Assembly (NCBI GenBank): GCA_004525335.1
Contig: SPCL01000004.1
Location: forward strand, 1 to 31,779
DNA: 31,779 bases
From: Thermodesulfobacteriales bacterium
Lineage (GTDB): Bacteria > Desulfobacterota_D > UBA1144 > Nemesobacterales > UBA2774
Reading direction: 5' to 3'
Below are positions 7,984 through 15,883 of the stretch, in pieces (the first letter of the stretch is position 1; every line of letters starts with the position of its first letter). Both the position numbers and the translations under genes were made by a program. A model generated the notes under the pieces. That model did not search any database, had not been told where the DNA came from, and saw nothing but the letters and a program-made list of their open reading frames with translations.

Positions 7984-8991
7984 CTACTGAGATGAATTCG
8001 CTAATACATGAAGATTAGTTACAAGGTCAGAAAAAGTCTCATTATAGTAAGTATTTTTATCAGGGAAAACAATAAATACTCCGATTTCACGGTGATTATC
8101 TAAAAATTCAAGGGCTTTATCCCGACCCATTATAAAGAGCGCAGTAGCATATGCGTCCGCAAGCGTACTGCTGTCCTCCAGAACCACAGTTAAGCTTATA
8201 AAGTCATTCCCCGGCTTCCCACTCTCGGGAACGATCAGATGATGGTAAACATCCCCGTCTATAGTTACAGACCTTTCGTAACTACCACTGGTAGAAATTG
8301 CCAAGTCCTCGGTTTTTGTAGTAAATGTAGCTATGGCCCCTTTGTTTTCAGGATTTGTTATAGCTATCTCAGCTTCATCTCCAAAAACTTTCAAGTCTCC
8401 CGATAGAGACACTACACCGGTCTTAACACCTCTTGCCTTAAGAACACTTACAGCTTGTTCAACCGCATATCCCTTCCCAATTGCTCCCAGGTCAATCATC
8501 ATTCCTTTATTTTTCAAATAAACATTATCACCTTCTATGACTAGATCATTGTAATTGACTAATGATTTCGCTTTATCTATATCTGCTATATCGGGTTCAA
8601 CTTCACTTTCTCTTCCGAATCTATAAACTCCTATAGTTAGAGCCCCTATAGTTGGATCAAAAACTCCATCTGTTTCTGTCGCTATAGTCTTTGCTATCTG
8701 TAGTATTTGAATTACCTGAGGGTTAACTCTAACGGCTCTTTCCCCGGCCATATTATTAATTTCAGAGATTTCGCTTTTAGGATTATAGCCGGATAGCAAA
8801 TTATCAAGCTCCTTAATCTTGGCGAAAGCAGCATCAACATCTCTATCGTTACCTCCATAAATAAGCACGCGGGCGTAAGTTCCCATTTGGTACTGCACCC
8901 TTTCAATAGGCTCTAAATTAGGAGAGGAACTTACACAAGAAATAAAAGTAATTATGACTAGAGCAAGTATGTAGATTTTGAGATATCTCAT
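7984..8991 (-). CDS. apbE: FAD:protein FMN transferase (ApbE family), putative lipoprotein
   Basis: Attaches FMN covalently to threonines of exported flavoproteins such as Rnf/Nqr subunits. A signal segment (about 5-18) ends in FISC with Cys19 as a possible lipid site. The ApbE pattern is complete in order: YQMGTYARV, SEINNMAG, FDPTIGALTIGVYRFG, MIDLGAIGKGYAVEQA, AISTSGSYERS, YHHLIVPESGKPG and the metal-site region LADAYATALFIMG. The 335 residues match the family. No Rnf/Nqr genes are visible nearby, so its target is not in this window. It stands alone on the minus strand, convergent with the gene ending at 7789 and divergent from the zinc-ribbon gene. Confidence 0.93.
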   Translation of the reverse strand: MRYLKIYILALVIITFISCVSSSPNLEPIERVQYQMGTYARVLIYGGNDRDVDAAFAKIKELDNLLSGYNPKSEISEINNMAGERAVRVNPQVIQILQIAKTIATETDGVFDPTIGALTIGVYRFGRESEVEPDIADIDKAKSLVNYNDLVIEGDNVYLKNKGMMIDLGAIGKGYAVEQAVSVLKARGVKTGVVSLSGDLKVFGDEAEIAITNPENKGAIATFTTKTEDLAISTSGSYERSVTIDGDVYHHLIVPESGKPGNDFISLTVVLEDSSTLADAYATALFIMGRDKALEFLDNHREIGVFIVFPDKNTYYNETFSDLVTNLHVLANSSQ

Positions 8992-9029
8992 AGAATTATG
9001 AATTGTACTTTATATCCTCTTAGTTAGTA

Positions 9030-9056
9030 TTGACTTAGCTTAAAGAAGCCTATAGT
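9030..9056 (+). promoter_or_regulatory. Possible promoter of the zinc-ribbon/DUF3426 gene
   Basis: TTGACT (9030-9035) and TATAGT (9051-9056) with a 15-base spacer, shorter than the optimal 17. It lies 69 bases upstream of the chosen ATG in the divergent intergenic region shared with apbE. Confidence 0.35.
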
Positions 9057-9125
9057 TTTTTCAATAGTTGAAACGCCGTAATAACTTTATATTATTGTTA
9101 TTTTCGGTTGGAGAAAAATCAAGAG

Positions 9126-10472
9126 ATGATTATTCAGTGTGAGAATTGCAAACGTAAATATAGGCTTGATGATTCTAGAATAAAGCCGCCCGGAAGCAGC
9201 GTTAGGTGCTCAAAATGTGGACATATATTCTTCGTATCTAAAGCAGATGATTCTCATTTTGAGGACAAGTTCGGCCTACCTCAAGAAACACCATTGTTTG
9301 AGGATTTGAAGGAAGAGAGAACTTCAGAAAAAGAACATGCTGAGTACCATGAAAAACAGGAAAACATGTTCGAGGCTTCATCCGACTTAGCTCGGGGCGA
9401 ACTCGGTATTGTCAAAGATGTTGTCGATGACAATGAAGAGACTGATAATGATATTCTTGATATACCTACAGAGCATCAAGAAAACCTAGAAGATTTAATA
9501 GACGATTACATAACTGAAAATACTGCAACAAACCTCCTATCAGAAGAGCTGCCAACTAAGGAAATTGAAGAAATAGAGAATAAGGTAGAAATATCTGAGA
9601 TAGAAGAAGCTGATGATTCTATACAAAATCCGCCTAAACTATTTGAATCCGAAGAGAGTATTGATAACGAATTGGATATCGACGAAGTATTTGCGGATAA
9701 AAGTTTTGAAGAAGATTATGATGACGGGCTTCCTATAGAAAATATTGATAGTATTTCTATAGAGGAAGAAACTCCAGATGAAGAGAATCCGATAATTGAA
9801 GATATCGACCAAGAGAATTTAGAAGAGGCTGAAGACGAGATTTCCCATAACGCATCAAAGGGTAAAATAATAAAATCAAATACCGGTATTATAGCAAGAT
9901 TTATTTATACACTCATAACTATAGCAGCTCTATTTGTTATATTTATTGCAAGTCTTATCATATTAATTAAGGCTGAAATTCTGCCCGAAGGCACTTTGTC
10001 CACTCTTACCACGTTTGTTGAATCCATTATCCCTTTAGAGCTAAATGAGAAAGAAGCTCCTAAGGTCATCATTTCAGAGCATAAGGCTAGATGGATGAAC
10101 ACGGTAAATGGTCCTGTTTATATTGTTTCAGGGCTAATAACGAATCAATCTCAAGCACCTGTAAACTATGTAAAATTAAGGAGTGAATATATAGCCGCTG
10201 AGAAAAAGGAATTTGAAGACACTTTCTATGCGGGAAACACATTTACTGACGTTGAGCTAAAAGTTTCGCCAATACAGAATATACTTTCAAAATTAGACCA
10301 AAAAAATGGGGATATAGATGTGGGCAACGCAAAAAAGCTTGCCGGACTTAACTATAATATTCAGCCCGGGGAATCCATACCTTTTTTCACAGTATTCCCA
10401 GCAGACACCAGAGTACTCGGTTTAAAATACAATCTAGAAGTAATAGATTACAAAGAAGCATCCTCAAATTGA
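9126..10472 (+). CDS. MJ0042-type zinc-ribbon membrane protein with DUF3426 domain
   Basis: 448 residues from the ATG at 9126; a TTG at 9108 would add six residues but has no ribosome-binding site. The N-terminal zinc ribbon carries C5xxC8 and C28xxC31. A long, very acidic, Glu/Asp-rich low-complexity linker follows (about 45-245), then one membrane helix (about 255-282) and a C-terminal DUF3426-like domain beginning NGPVYIVSGLITNQSQAPVN. This architecture (cytoplasmic ribbon, linker, one helix, extracytoplasmic beta domain) is well known in deltaproteobacteria but its function is not established. The gene is monocistronic or leads the region; a 237-bp gap separates it from the next gene. Confidence 0.85.
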   Translation: MIIQCENCKRKYRLDDSRIKPPGSSVRCSKCGHIFFVSKADDSHFEDKFGLPQETPLFEDLKEERTSEKEHAEYHEKQENMFEASSDLARGELGIVKDVVDDNEETDNDILDIPTEHQENLEDLIDDYITENTATNLLSEELPTKEIEEIENKVEISEIEEADDSIQNPPKLFESEESIDNELDIDEVFADKSFEEDYDDGLPIENIDSISIEEETPDEENPIIEDIDQENLEEAEDEISHNASKGKIIKSNTGIIARFIYTLITIAALFVIFIASLIILIKAEILPEGTLSTLTTFVESIIPLELNEKEAPKVIISEHKARWMNTVNGPVYIVSGLITNQSQAPVNYVKLRSEYIAAEKKEFEDTFYAGNTFTDVELKVSPIQNILSKLDQKNGDIDVGNAKKLAGLNYNIQPGESIPFFTVFPADTRVLGLKYNLEVIDYKEASSN

Positions 10473-10484
10473 CACTAAACAATA

Positions 10485-10590
10485 TGAGCGGCCTCTAACC
10501 AATAGCAAATAAGTAGATTTAGCTTGCTATGTCATTGTGATTCAAGTAGAATGTACCGGATAATAGTGAATATTTCAGTGTTGCCGCTCA
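10485..10590 (+). other. Candidate structured RNA region upstream of the histone-like/guaB operon
   Basis: TGAGCGGC (10485-10492) and GCCGCTCA (10583-10590) are exact reverse complements and could close a stem around about 90 bases. Inside, ATAGCAA (10502-10508) pairs with TTGCTAT (10524-10530), and ATTC (10540-10543) with GAAT (10549-10552). It does not match any riboswitch class I can recall. Pairs of this length can occur by chance in a region this size. Confidence 0.25.
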
Positions 10591-10604
10591 CTCAGATTTC
10601 TAAA

Positions 10605-10640
10605 ATGTATTATTAACATTTTATGTATTATTAACATTTC
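10605..10640 (+). repeat. Two tandem 18-bp repeats with internal dyad symmetry (operator-like)
   Basis: Two head-to-tail copies, 10605-10622 and 10623-10640, differ only at the last base. Each contains ATGT-ATTATTA-ACAT dyad symmetry, so the sites lie one and a half helical turns or so apart on the DNA. They sit 70 bases upstream of the start of the Lys/Ala-tailed protein and may be a binding site for a regulator of that gene and guaB. Confidence 0.6.
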
Positions 10641-10709
10641 ATATTTTGGAGAGAGTGGTTCATTTAAATATTAAAAGCTATATTTTATATAAAAAAGGTG
10701 AGGAAAAAA

Positions 10710-11282
10710 ATGAAATCCACCCTTATAAAGATTAGCGTGAGTCAGGATGGTCTCCTTCCTCAAGAAACTGCGGAAATTGCAACTATAGAGTTTCCAACTC
10801 TTCCAAAGAAGCTACTAAACGCACTCGGTTTTGAACGTGTTGATTCAAAAACCTACGTAGGCGTGCTCCCGGTATTTATTAACCTTGGAGAAAAAGAGCA
10901 GGAAATTGAGATTGAACTTGGTGTAACGCTTCCTGAAATGAGAAAGAAAGTAATAGAAATTGTTAAGACTCCTGCGAGACTAATATCTATTGCAAATGAA
11001 AAAAAGGCTGCTGCTACAAAAACTGCTAAGCAGAAAGCGGAACCTGAAGAAGAGGCTGTTTCGGCTAAGGAAAAACCTGCTGTAGCTAAAAAAACGCCTG
11101 CCGCAAAGAAAGCTGCTCCGGCAAAACCAAAAGCCGCGACTAAAACAACTACCAAAGAAAAGAAAGCAGCACCAAAAACAGCCACTGTTAAGACAACAAC
11201 TAATAAGGCGACTGCTACAAAAACAACTGCTACTAAGACAGCGGCTAAAAAAGCACCTGCAAAAAAAACCAAAAAGGGATAA
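10710..11282 (+). CDS. Lys/Ala/Thr-rich tailed protein, histone-H1-like, with an unknown N-terminal domain
   Basis: 190 residues from the ATG at 10710; AAGGTGAGG lies 6 bases upstream, so a GTG at 10698 inside that site is not the start. Residues 1 to about 95 look like a folded domain (KSTLIKISVSQDGLLPQETA, FPTLPKKLLNALGFE, a beta-rich middle, then a helix) that I do not recognise. From about 97 onward the protein is almost only Lys, Ala, Thr and Pro, in KKAAPAK/KTTATKT-type repeats like bacterial histone-H1-like proteins (AlgP, HctB, PhaF tails). DNA or polyanion binding by the tail is inferred. It is 6 bp from guaB and surely co-transcribed. Tandem operator-like repeats precede it. Confidence 0.75.
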   Translation: MKSTLIKISVSQDGLLPQETAEIATIEFPTLPKKLLNALGFERVDSKTYVGVLPVFINLGEKEQEIEIELGVTLPEMRKKVIEIVKTPARLISIANEKKAAATKTAKQKAEPEEEAVSAKEKPAVAKKTPAAKKAAPAKPKAATKTTTKEKKAAPKTATVKTTTNKATATKTTATKTAAKKAPAKKTKKG

Positions 11283-11288
11283 TTTAGA

Positions 11289-12764
11289 ATGAGCAATAAA
11301 GATATTTTAGAATGTTTAACATTCGATGATGTTCTTTTACTACCCGCTTATTCTGAGATTTTGCCCAATGATGTTGATATAGCCACTCAGTTAACACCAA
11401 ATATTAAACTTAATATACCTATAGTTAGTGCAGCTATGGATACGGTTACCGAATCCAAATCTGCAATAGCGTTCGCTCAGGAAGGTGGTATAGGGATTAT
11501 CCATAGGAATCTGGATATTTCAGAACAAACTGCCGAAGTAAAAAAAGTAAAGAAATATGAAAGTGGAATGATCGTCAATCCCCTTACAGTTCGCCCTAAC
11601 CATACAGTTAAAGACGCTTTGGACATAATGCTAAAGCAGAATATTACGGGGCTTCCGGTTACGAAAGATGATGAAACACTTCTTGGAATAGTAACTTTCA
11701 GAGATTTGAGATTTGAAAAAAACCTAGACTTTAAAGTAAAACAAATTATGACCCCAAGAAAGAGGCTGGTTACTGTAAGAGAGGGGACAAATTTAGAAGA
11801 AGCTAAAGAACTACTTCATAAATACAGAATTGAAAAACTTCCTGTGGTAAATGACGAATTCAGGCTTCGCGGCTTGATAACAATGAAAGACATAGAAAAG
11901 ATTGAGAAGTATCCAACCGCATCTAAAGACAACTTTGGAAGACTGAGGTGCGGGGCAGCCGTAGGAGTTGGGCCTGACAGCGAAGAAAGAATAGATTCGC
12001 TCCTTAAAGTAGGTTGTGATGTAATAGTGATAGATACCGCGCACGGGCACTCAAAGAGAGTTCTCGATACAATAAAATCAACTAAATCGAACTTTCCCGG
12101 AATTGAAATAATTGCCGGCAATATAGGAACAGGCGAAGGGGCAGAAGCAATTATTAAAGCTGGCGCTGATGCTGTTAAGGTTGGCGTAGGTCCAGGATCT
12201 ATATGCACAACGAGAATTATTGCAGGTATCGGCGTTCCTCAAATTTCAGCTATTCAAGATGCTTCCAAAGTAGCTAAAAAATATGATATACCAGTTATAG
12301 CTGACGGCGGGATTAAGTTCTCGGGCGACGTAGCCAAGGCAATAGCGGCAGGAGCAAATTCAGTAATGATAGGCAACCTATTTGCGGGAACGGATGAAGC
12401 GCCTGGAGAAGTGATACTATTTCAAGGTAGGACCTACAAGGTGTATCGTGGAATGGGATCAATTGAAGCTATGAAGAAGGGAAGCAGGGATAGATACGCA
12501 CAGAACATTGGCGATGAAATGATAGACTCCAAACTTGTGCCTGAAGGAATTGAAGGAAGAATTCCAATCAGAGGTTCTATTGGCAACGTTATATATCAAC
12601 TAATAGGCGGGCTCAGGGCAGGCATGGGCTACACCGGATGCAAGAATATAAATGAGCTGCGAACTAAAGCTAAATTCATTAAAGTTACAAACGCTGGTCT
12701 TAGAGAAGGCCATGTACACGACGTAATAATAACAAAGGAAGCCCCTAACTATAGAATTGAGTAA
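11289..12764 (+). CDS. guaB: IMP dehydrogenase
   Basis: Oxidises IMP to XMP with NAD, the committed step to guanine nucleotides. The 491 residues are the standard length with a TIM barrel interrupted by two CBS domains (about 95-210: PLTVRPNHTVKDALDIML and a second repeat from about 153). Catalytic Cys306 is in GVGPGSICTTRIIAG, followed by the flap and the Arg/Tyr region SRDRYAQ. Motifs SAAMDTVTES and IADGGIKFSGD are intact. The ATG lies 6 bp after the Lys/Ala-tailed gene, with AAGGGAT as its likely ribosome-binding site within that gene's end. guaA follows after 69 bp, so the two steps to GMP are together. Confidence 0.98.
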   Translation: MSNKDILECLTFDDVLLLPAYSEILPNDVDIATQLTPNIKLNIPIVSAAMDTVTESKSAIAFAQEGGIGIIHRNLDISEQTAEVKKVKKYESGMIVNPLTVRPNHTVKDALDIMLKQNITGLPVTKDDETLLGIVTFRDLRFEKNLDFKVKQIMTPRKRLVTVREGTNLEEAKELLHKYRIEKLPVVNDEFRLRGLITMKDIEKIEKYPTASKDNFGRLRCGAAVGVGPDSEERIDSLLKVGCDVIVIDTAHGHSKRVLDTIKSTKSNFPGIEIIAGNIGTGEGAEAIIKAGADAVKVGVGPGSICTTRIIAGIGVPQISAIQDASKVAKKYDIPVIADGGIKFSGDVAKAIAAGANSVMIGNLFAGTDEAPGEVILFQGRTYKVYRGMGSIEAMKKGSRDRYAQNIGDEMIDSKLVPEGIEGRIPIRGSIGNVIYQLIGGLRAGMGYTGCKNINELRTKAKFIKVTNAGLREGHVHDVIITKEAPNYRIE

Positions 12765-12833
12765 TTAGACACTCTTATTATTTCATTAACTGCACTAAAA
12801 ATTTACTGAGCTTTATCACATCTAAAATAGAAA

Positions 12834-14366
12834 ATGCACGATAAAATACTTGTTCTTGATTTTGGCTCTCAATACACACAGCTTATAGCAAGAAGGACAC
12901 GGGAACTCGGTGTCTATTCTGAAATTAAGCCCTTTAATACTTCGCTTGAAGATATTAAGAAAACCGCCCCTAAAGCAATCATATTTTCAGGTGGTCCTGC
13001 GAGTGTATGGGATGAAGATCCTCCTACTATTGATCCTGAGATATTCAAACTCAACGTACCCATTTTAGGTATTTGTTACGGGATGCAGATTACCGTTCAT
13101 CTTCTCGGAGGCAAAGTGGAGCGTTCCGACAAGAGGGAGTTTGGTCCTGCTAAGCTTCAAATAACGGACAATACCGACCTACTGCAAGGTATACCGGATG
13201 GTAGTGATATTTGGATGTCACACGGAGACCGAGTTCTTGAGCTCCCGGAGGGTTTTACTGCTGTTGCAGCGAGTGAGAATTCACCAGTGGCCGCTATTAA
13301 AAATGAGAAACTTAAGATGTACTGTACTCAGTTTCACCCCGAGGTGGTTCATACAAAATTCGGCAAGGAAATATTGTCTAATTTCATATTCAATATTGCG
13401 GGATGTAAAAACACCTGGACTTCTAAATCTTTTGCCGAAACCAGTATTAAGGAAATTAGAGAAAAAGTAGGTTCTGCAAAAGTAATCTGCGGACTATCGG
13501 GCGGCGTCGATTCAGCAGTTGCCGCTGTTATAATTCAGCGCGCTATAGCCGAGAATCTCTACTGCATATTTGTAGACACGGGACTTATGAGATTTAATGA
13601 GGCAGCTGAAGTTGTGGATTCTTTTAGAGATATGGGCCTCAATCTAATTCATGTAGATGCAACTCAAAGGTTTTTTGAAAAATTAAAGGATGTATCAGAC
13701 CCTGAGAAAAAGAGAAAAATAATCGGCGAAGAATTTATTAATGTTTTTGACGAAGAAGCCTCCAAAATAAGTGGTGCAGAATTTCTTGCTCAAGGCACAC
13801 TTTACCCTGATGTAATAGAAAGTGTGAGCGTTAAAGGCCCTTCTGCTACTATTAAATCTCATCACAATGTGGGCGGACTTCCCGAAAAAATGAATCTTAA
13901 ACTGGTAGAACCTCTAAGAGAGCTCTTCAAAGATGAAGTGAGAAAGGTCGGCTTTGAGCTTGGAGTTGAGGCGAAGATACTTAACCGTCATCCATTTCCG
14001 GGACCGGGGCTAGGGATTAGAATCATGGGCGAAATTACACGGGAGCGTGTTGAGATACTAAGACTCGCCGATCATATTTTTATCGATCAGATTAAAAAGG
14101 ACGGCGTATATGACGATATTTGGCAGGCGTTTTGTGTCTACCTGCCAGTTAAAACTGTAGGTGTAATGGGTGATGAAAGAACCTATGAAGATGTGATTGC
14201 TCTTAGAGCAGTTACAAGCTTAGACGGCATGACCGCAAACTGGGCACGTATTCCATATGATATTTTAGAAAGAACATCTGTAAGAATAATAAATGAAGTA
14301 AAAGGAATTAACCGAGTGGTTTATGATATATCAACTAAGCCGCCAAGCACTATTGAATGGGAATAA
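12834..14366 (+). CDS. guaA: GMP synthase (glutamine-hydrolysing)
   Basis: Aminates XMP to GMP using glutamine and ATP. The N-terminal class-I amidotransferase has nucleophile Cys81 in LGICYGMQ and the His/Glu partners in QFHPEV. The ATP-pyrophosphatase domain carries the P-loop GLSGGVDSAV (about 222-231), and the C-terminal dimerisation domain holds RHPFPGPGLGIRI and the ending ISTKPPSTIEWE. The 510 residues and all active-site motifs are normal. No clear ribosome-binding site precedes the ATG, so read-through and coupling from guaB, 69 bp upstream, is plausible. It converges on the DUF4177-like gene, whose stop lies 9 bp away. Confidence 0.98.
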   Translation: MHDKILVLDFGSQYTQLIARRTRELGVYSEIKPFNTSLEDIKKTAPKAIIFSGGPASVWDEDPPTIDPEIFKLNVPILGICYGMQITVHLLGGKVERSDKREFGPAKLQITDNTDLLQGIPDGSDIWMSHGDRVLELPEGFTAVAASENSPVAAIKNEKLKMYCTQFHPEVVHTKFGKEILSNFIFNIAGCKNTWTSKSFAETSIKEIREKVGSAKVICGLSGGVDSAVAAVIIQRAIAENLYCIFVDTGLMRFNEAAEVVDSFRDMGLNLIHVDATQRFFEKLKDVSDPEKKRKIIGEEFINVFDEEASKISGAEFLAQGTLYPDVIESVSVKGPSATIKSHHNVGGLPEKMNLKLVEPLRELFKDEVRKVGFELGVEAKILNRHPFPGPGLGIRIMGEITRERVEILRLADHIFIDQIKKDGVYDDIWQAFCVYLPVKTVGVMGDERTYEDVIALRAVTSLDGMTANWARIPYDILERTSVRIINEVKGINRVVYDISTKPPSTIEWE

Positions 14367-14375
14367 GATTTCTCT

Positions 14376-14597
14376 TTAATTCTGAGATAACTTTGACGAC
14401 CTTTTAAATATCCCAAAATCCCCAGTTATTGAAACTAATTCCCAAGCGTCTTTACCAAGATCATTAAGTGCTTTTTCCATACCTTCCCCTGCGCTTGCCC
14501 GTCTTGCACCAGCTGCCTCTTTTGATACTGCAATGTCATGATCATTACTACCCTGGAATAACGTATCTACTGAAACAACTTTATAATCCCATTTCAT
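14376..14597 (-). CDS. Small DUF4177-like protein
   Basis: 73 residues. The pattern KWDYKVVSVDTLFQG at the start and LNDLGKDAWELVSITGD near residue 45 matches the small DUF4177 fold (W-Y-K-V-V ... LN-LG..GWELV). The middle contains an unusual AAGARRASAGEG stretch. Family function is unknown. Its start codon overlaps the stop of the acidic upstream gene by 4 bp (ATGA type), so the two are translated as a pair. Probably cytoplasmic; no signal or membrane segment. Confidence 0.72.
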   Translation of the reverse strand: MKWDYKVVSVDTLFQGSNDHDIAVSKEAAGARRASAGEGMEKALNDLGKDAWELVSITGDFGIFKRSSKLSQN

Positions 14598-14803
14598 TCA
14601 GTCTCGTCCTCTTCTACTTGCTCAAGCTCAACTTCTACTACAACTTCATCTTCATCTTCTTCTATAATAAGGACCTCTCCCTTTTCTTCTACATCAGGGA
14701 GACTCTTCAAATGCTTTTCATAATCCTTCTTAGAAAGAGTGCCGTCCTTGATATGCATTTCAACTATTCTTTCATCATATAAAAAATCTTCTTCTTTGCT
14801 CAT
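14594..14803 (-). CDS. Small acidic hypothetical protein, coupled to the DUF4177-like gene
   Basis: 69 residues, strongly acidic; residues about 38-69 alternate Glu/Asp with Val/Ile (VLIIEEDEDEVVVEVELEQ), a potential single beta strand or disordered tail. The N-terminal half (DFLYDERIVEMHIKDGTLSKKDYEKHL) looks helical. The ATG has a strong CCGGAGG ribosome-binding site 6 bases upstream. It overlaps the next gene by 4 bp, which suggests a protein pair. I do not recognise the family. Confidence 0.7.
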   Translation of the reverse strand: MSKEEDFLYDERIVEMHIKDGTLSKKDYEKHLKSLPDVEEKGEVLIIEEDEDEVVVEVELEQVEEDETE

Positions 14804-14883
14804 TTAATACCTCCGGGATGTCTAAGGATACCCAATAGACCTTGTTAGGCAATCTAATCATTAGTAGATAGAAATCAATGTCA

Positions 14884-15807
14884 TTATTTTAAATCCTGAT
14901 TAAACCAGTTCCAAGTTTTTTGAATCCCTTCTGCCAAATTTACATTAGGTTTCCATCCAAGTATTTTTTCCGCTTGTGACGCTTCCAGGCTTATACTCTG
15001 AACCTCTCCAGGTCTTTGTTCTCCATAATTAACTTCAAAATCCGTTCCTGATGATTTTTTGAGTTCTGAAATCAAATCATTCACAGATGTTTCAATCCCT
15101 GTTCCAATATTATAACTGCCAAAGGGCGCACTTAGACTTTGAAGATTAGCCTTCGCAACATCTTCTACGTATACATAATCCCTTGTCTGACCACCGTCTC
15201 CAAAAACAGTACAAGGTGATCCCGACAAAATTCGGTTACAGAAAATAGCAATTACACCTGCTTCACCATGAGGGTTTTGACGCGGTCCGTAGACATTAGC
15301 GTATCTAAGGGCGACGTACTCAAAACCGTGCACATAGTTATAGTAGCCAAGGTATTTCTCTACAGCGTATTTAGAAGTGCCGTAGGGTGAGATGGGAAAG
15401 GGGTCGGTTTTTTCATCTGCCGGAATTACCTCTGGCTCACCGTATATAGCGCCGCCAGTTGAGGCAAATATAAATTTTTTCACACCGTGTCTTAAAGATG
15501 ACTCTATCAAATGTAGAGTGCCTACAATATTAATCTCAGCATCATGCATTGGGTTATCTACTGATTTGCGAACATCAATCTGGGCGGCATGGTGGTCTAC
15601 TATTTCAGGCTTGAAATCAGAGATGATTTTTTCGACCGTATCAAAATCTCTAATATCACATTTTATAAATTTAGCGCCGCTAGGAAGATTTTCTTCTTTC
15701 CCTGTAGACAAATCATCAATAATAACTACTTCATGGCCTTCTTTAAGAAAAGCTCTGGAGACCCAAGAACCTATAAATCCTGCCCCGCCTGTTACAAGTA
15801 TTTTCAT
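14884..15807 (-). CDS. NAD-dependent UDP-sugar epimerase (UDP-glucose 4-epimerase-like)
   Basis: Extended short-chain dehydrogenase, 307 residues. The Rossmann NAD site GGAGFIGS is at residues 7-14, an acidic adenosine-ribose site follows at DDLSTG, and DHHAAQIDVRKS is the family's third strand motif. The catalytic YxxxK is in SPYGTSKYAVEKYL, and RYANVYGPRQNPHGEAGV is the substrate loop. This is the 'short' GalE-like type often found with exopolysaccharide or nucleotide-sugar genes, but none are adjacent here. Substrate therefore unassigned: UDP-glucose/galactose or the N-acetyl or uronic forms are possible. It lies 80 bp upstream of the acidic/DUF4177 pair on the same strand. Confidence 0.9.
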   Translation of the reverse strand: MKILVTGGAGFIGSWVSRAFLKEGHEVVIIDDLSTGKEENLPSGAKFIKCDIRDFDTVEKIISDFKPEIVDHHAAQIDVRKSVDNPMHDAEINIVGTLHLIESSLRHGVKKFIFASTGGAIYGEPEVIPADEKTDPFPISPYGTSKYAVEKYLGYYNYVHGFEYVALRYANVYGPRQNPHGEAGVIAIFCNRILSGSPCTVFGDGGQTRDYVYVEDVAKANLQSLSAPFGSYNIGTGIETSVNDLISELKKSSGTDFEVNYGEQRPGEVQSISLEASQAEKILGWKPNVNLAEGIQKTWNWFNQDLK

Positions 15808-15883
15808 ATATTATTTTCCAATAAAAATCTATTAAATTTACCTATTAAATTTACGGCTAATATTCACTAGATTTGGATTTATG

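Noticed and set aside
10853..11296. 147-codon minus-strand frame opposite the Lys/Ala tail
   Set aside because: Its hydrophobic Val/Ala/Phe composition is the mirror image of Lys/Ala/Thr codons on the other strand.
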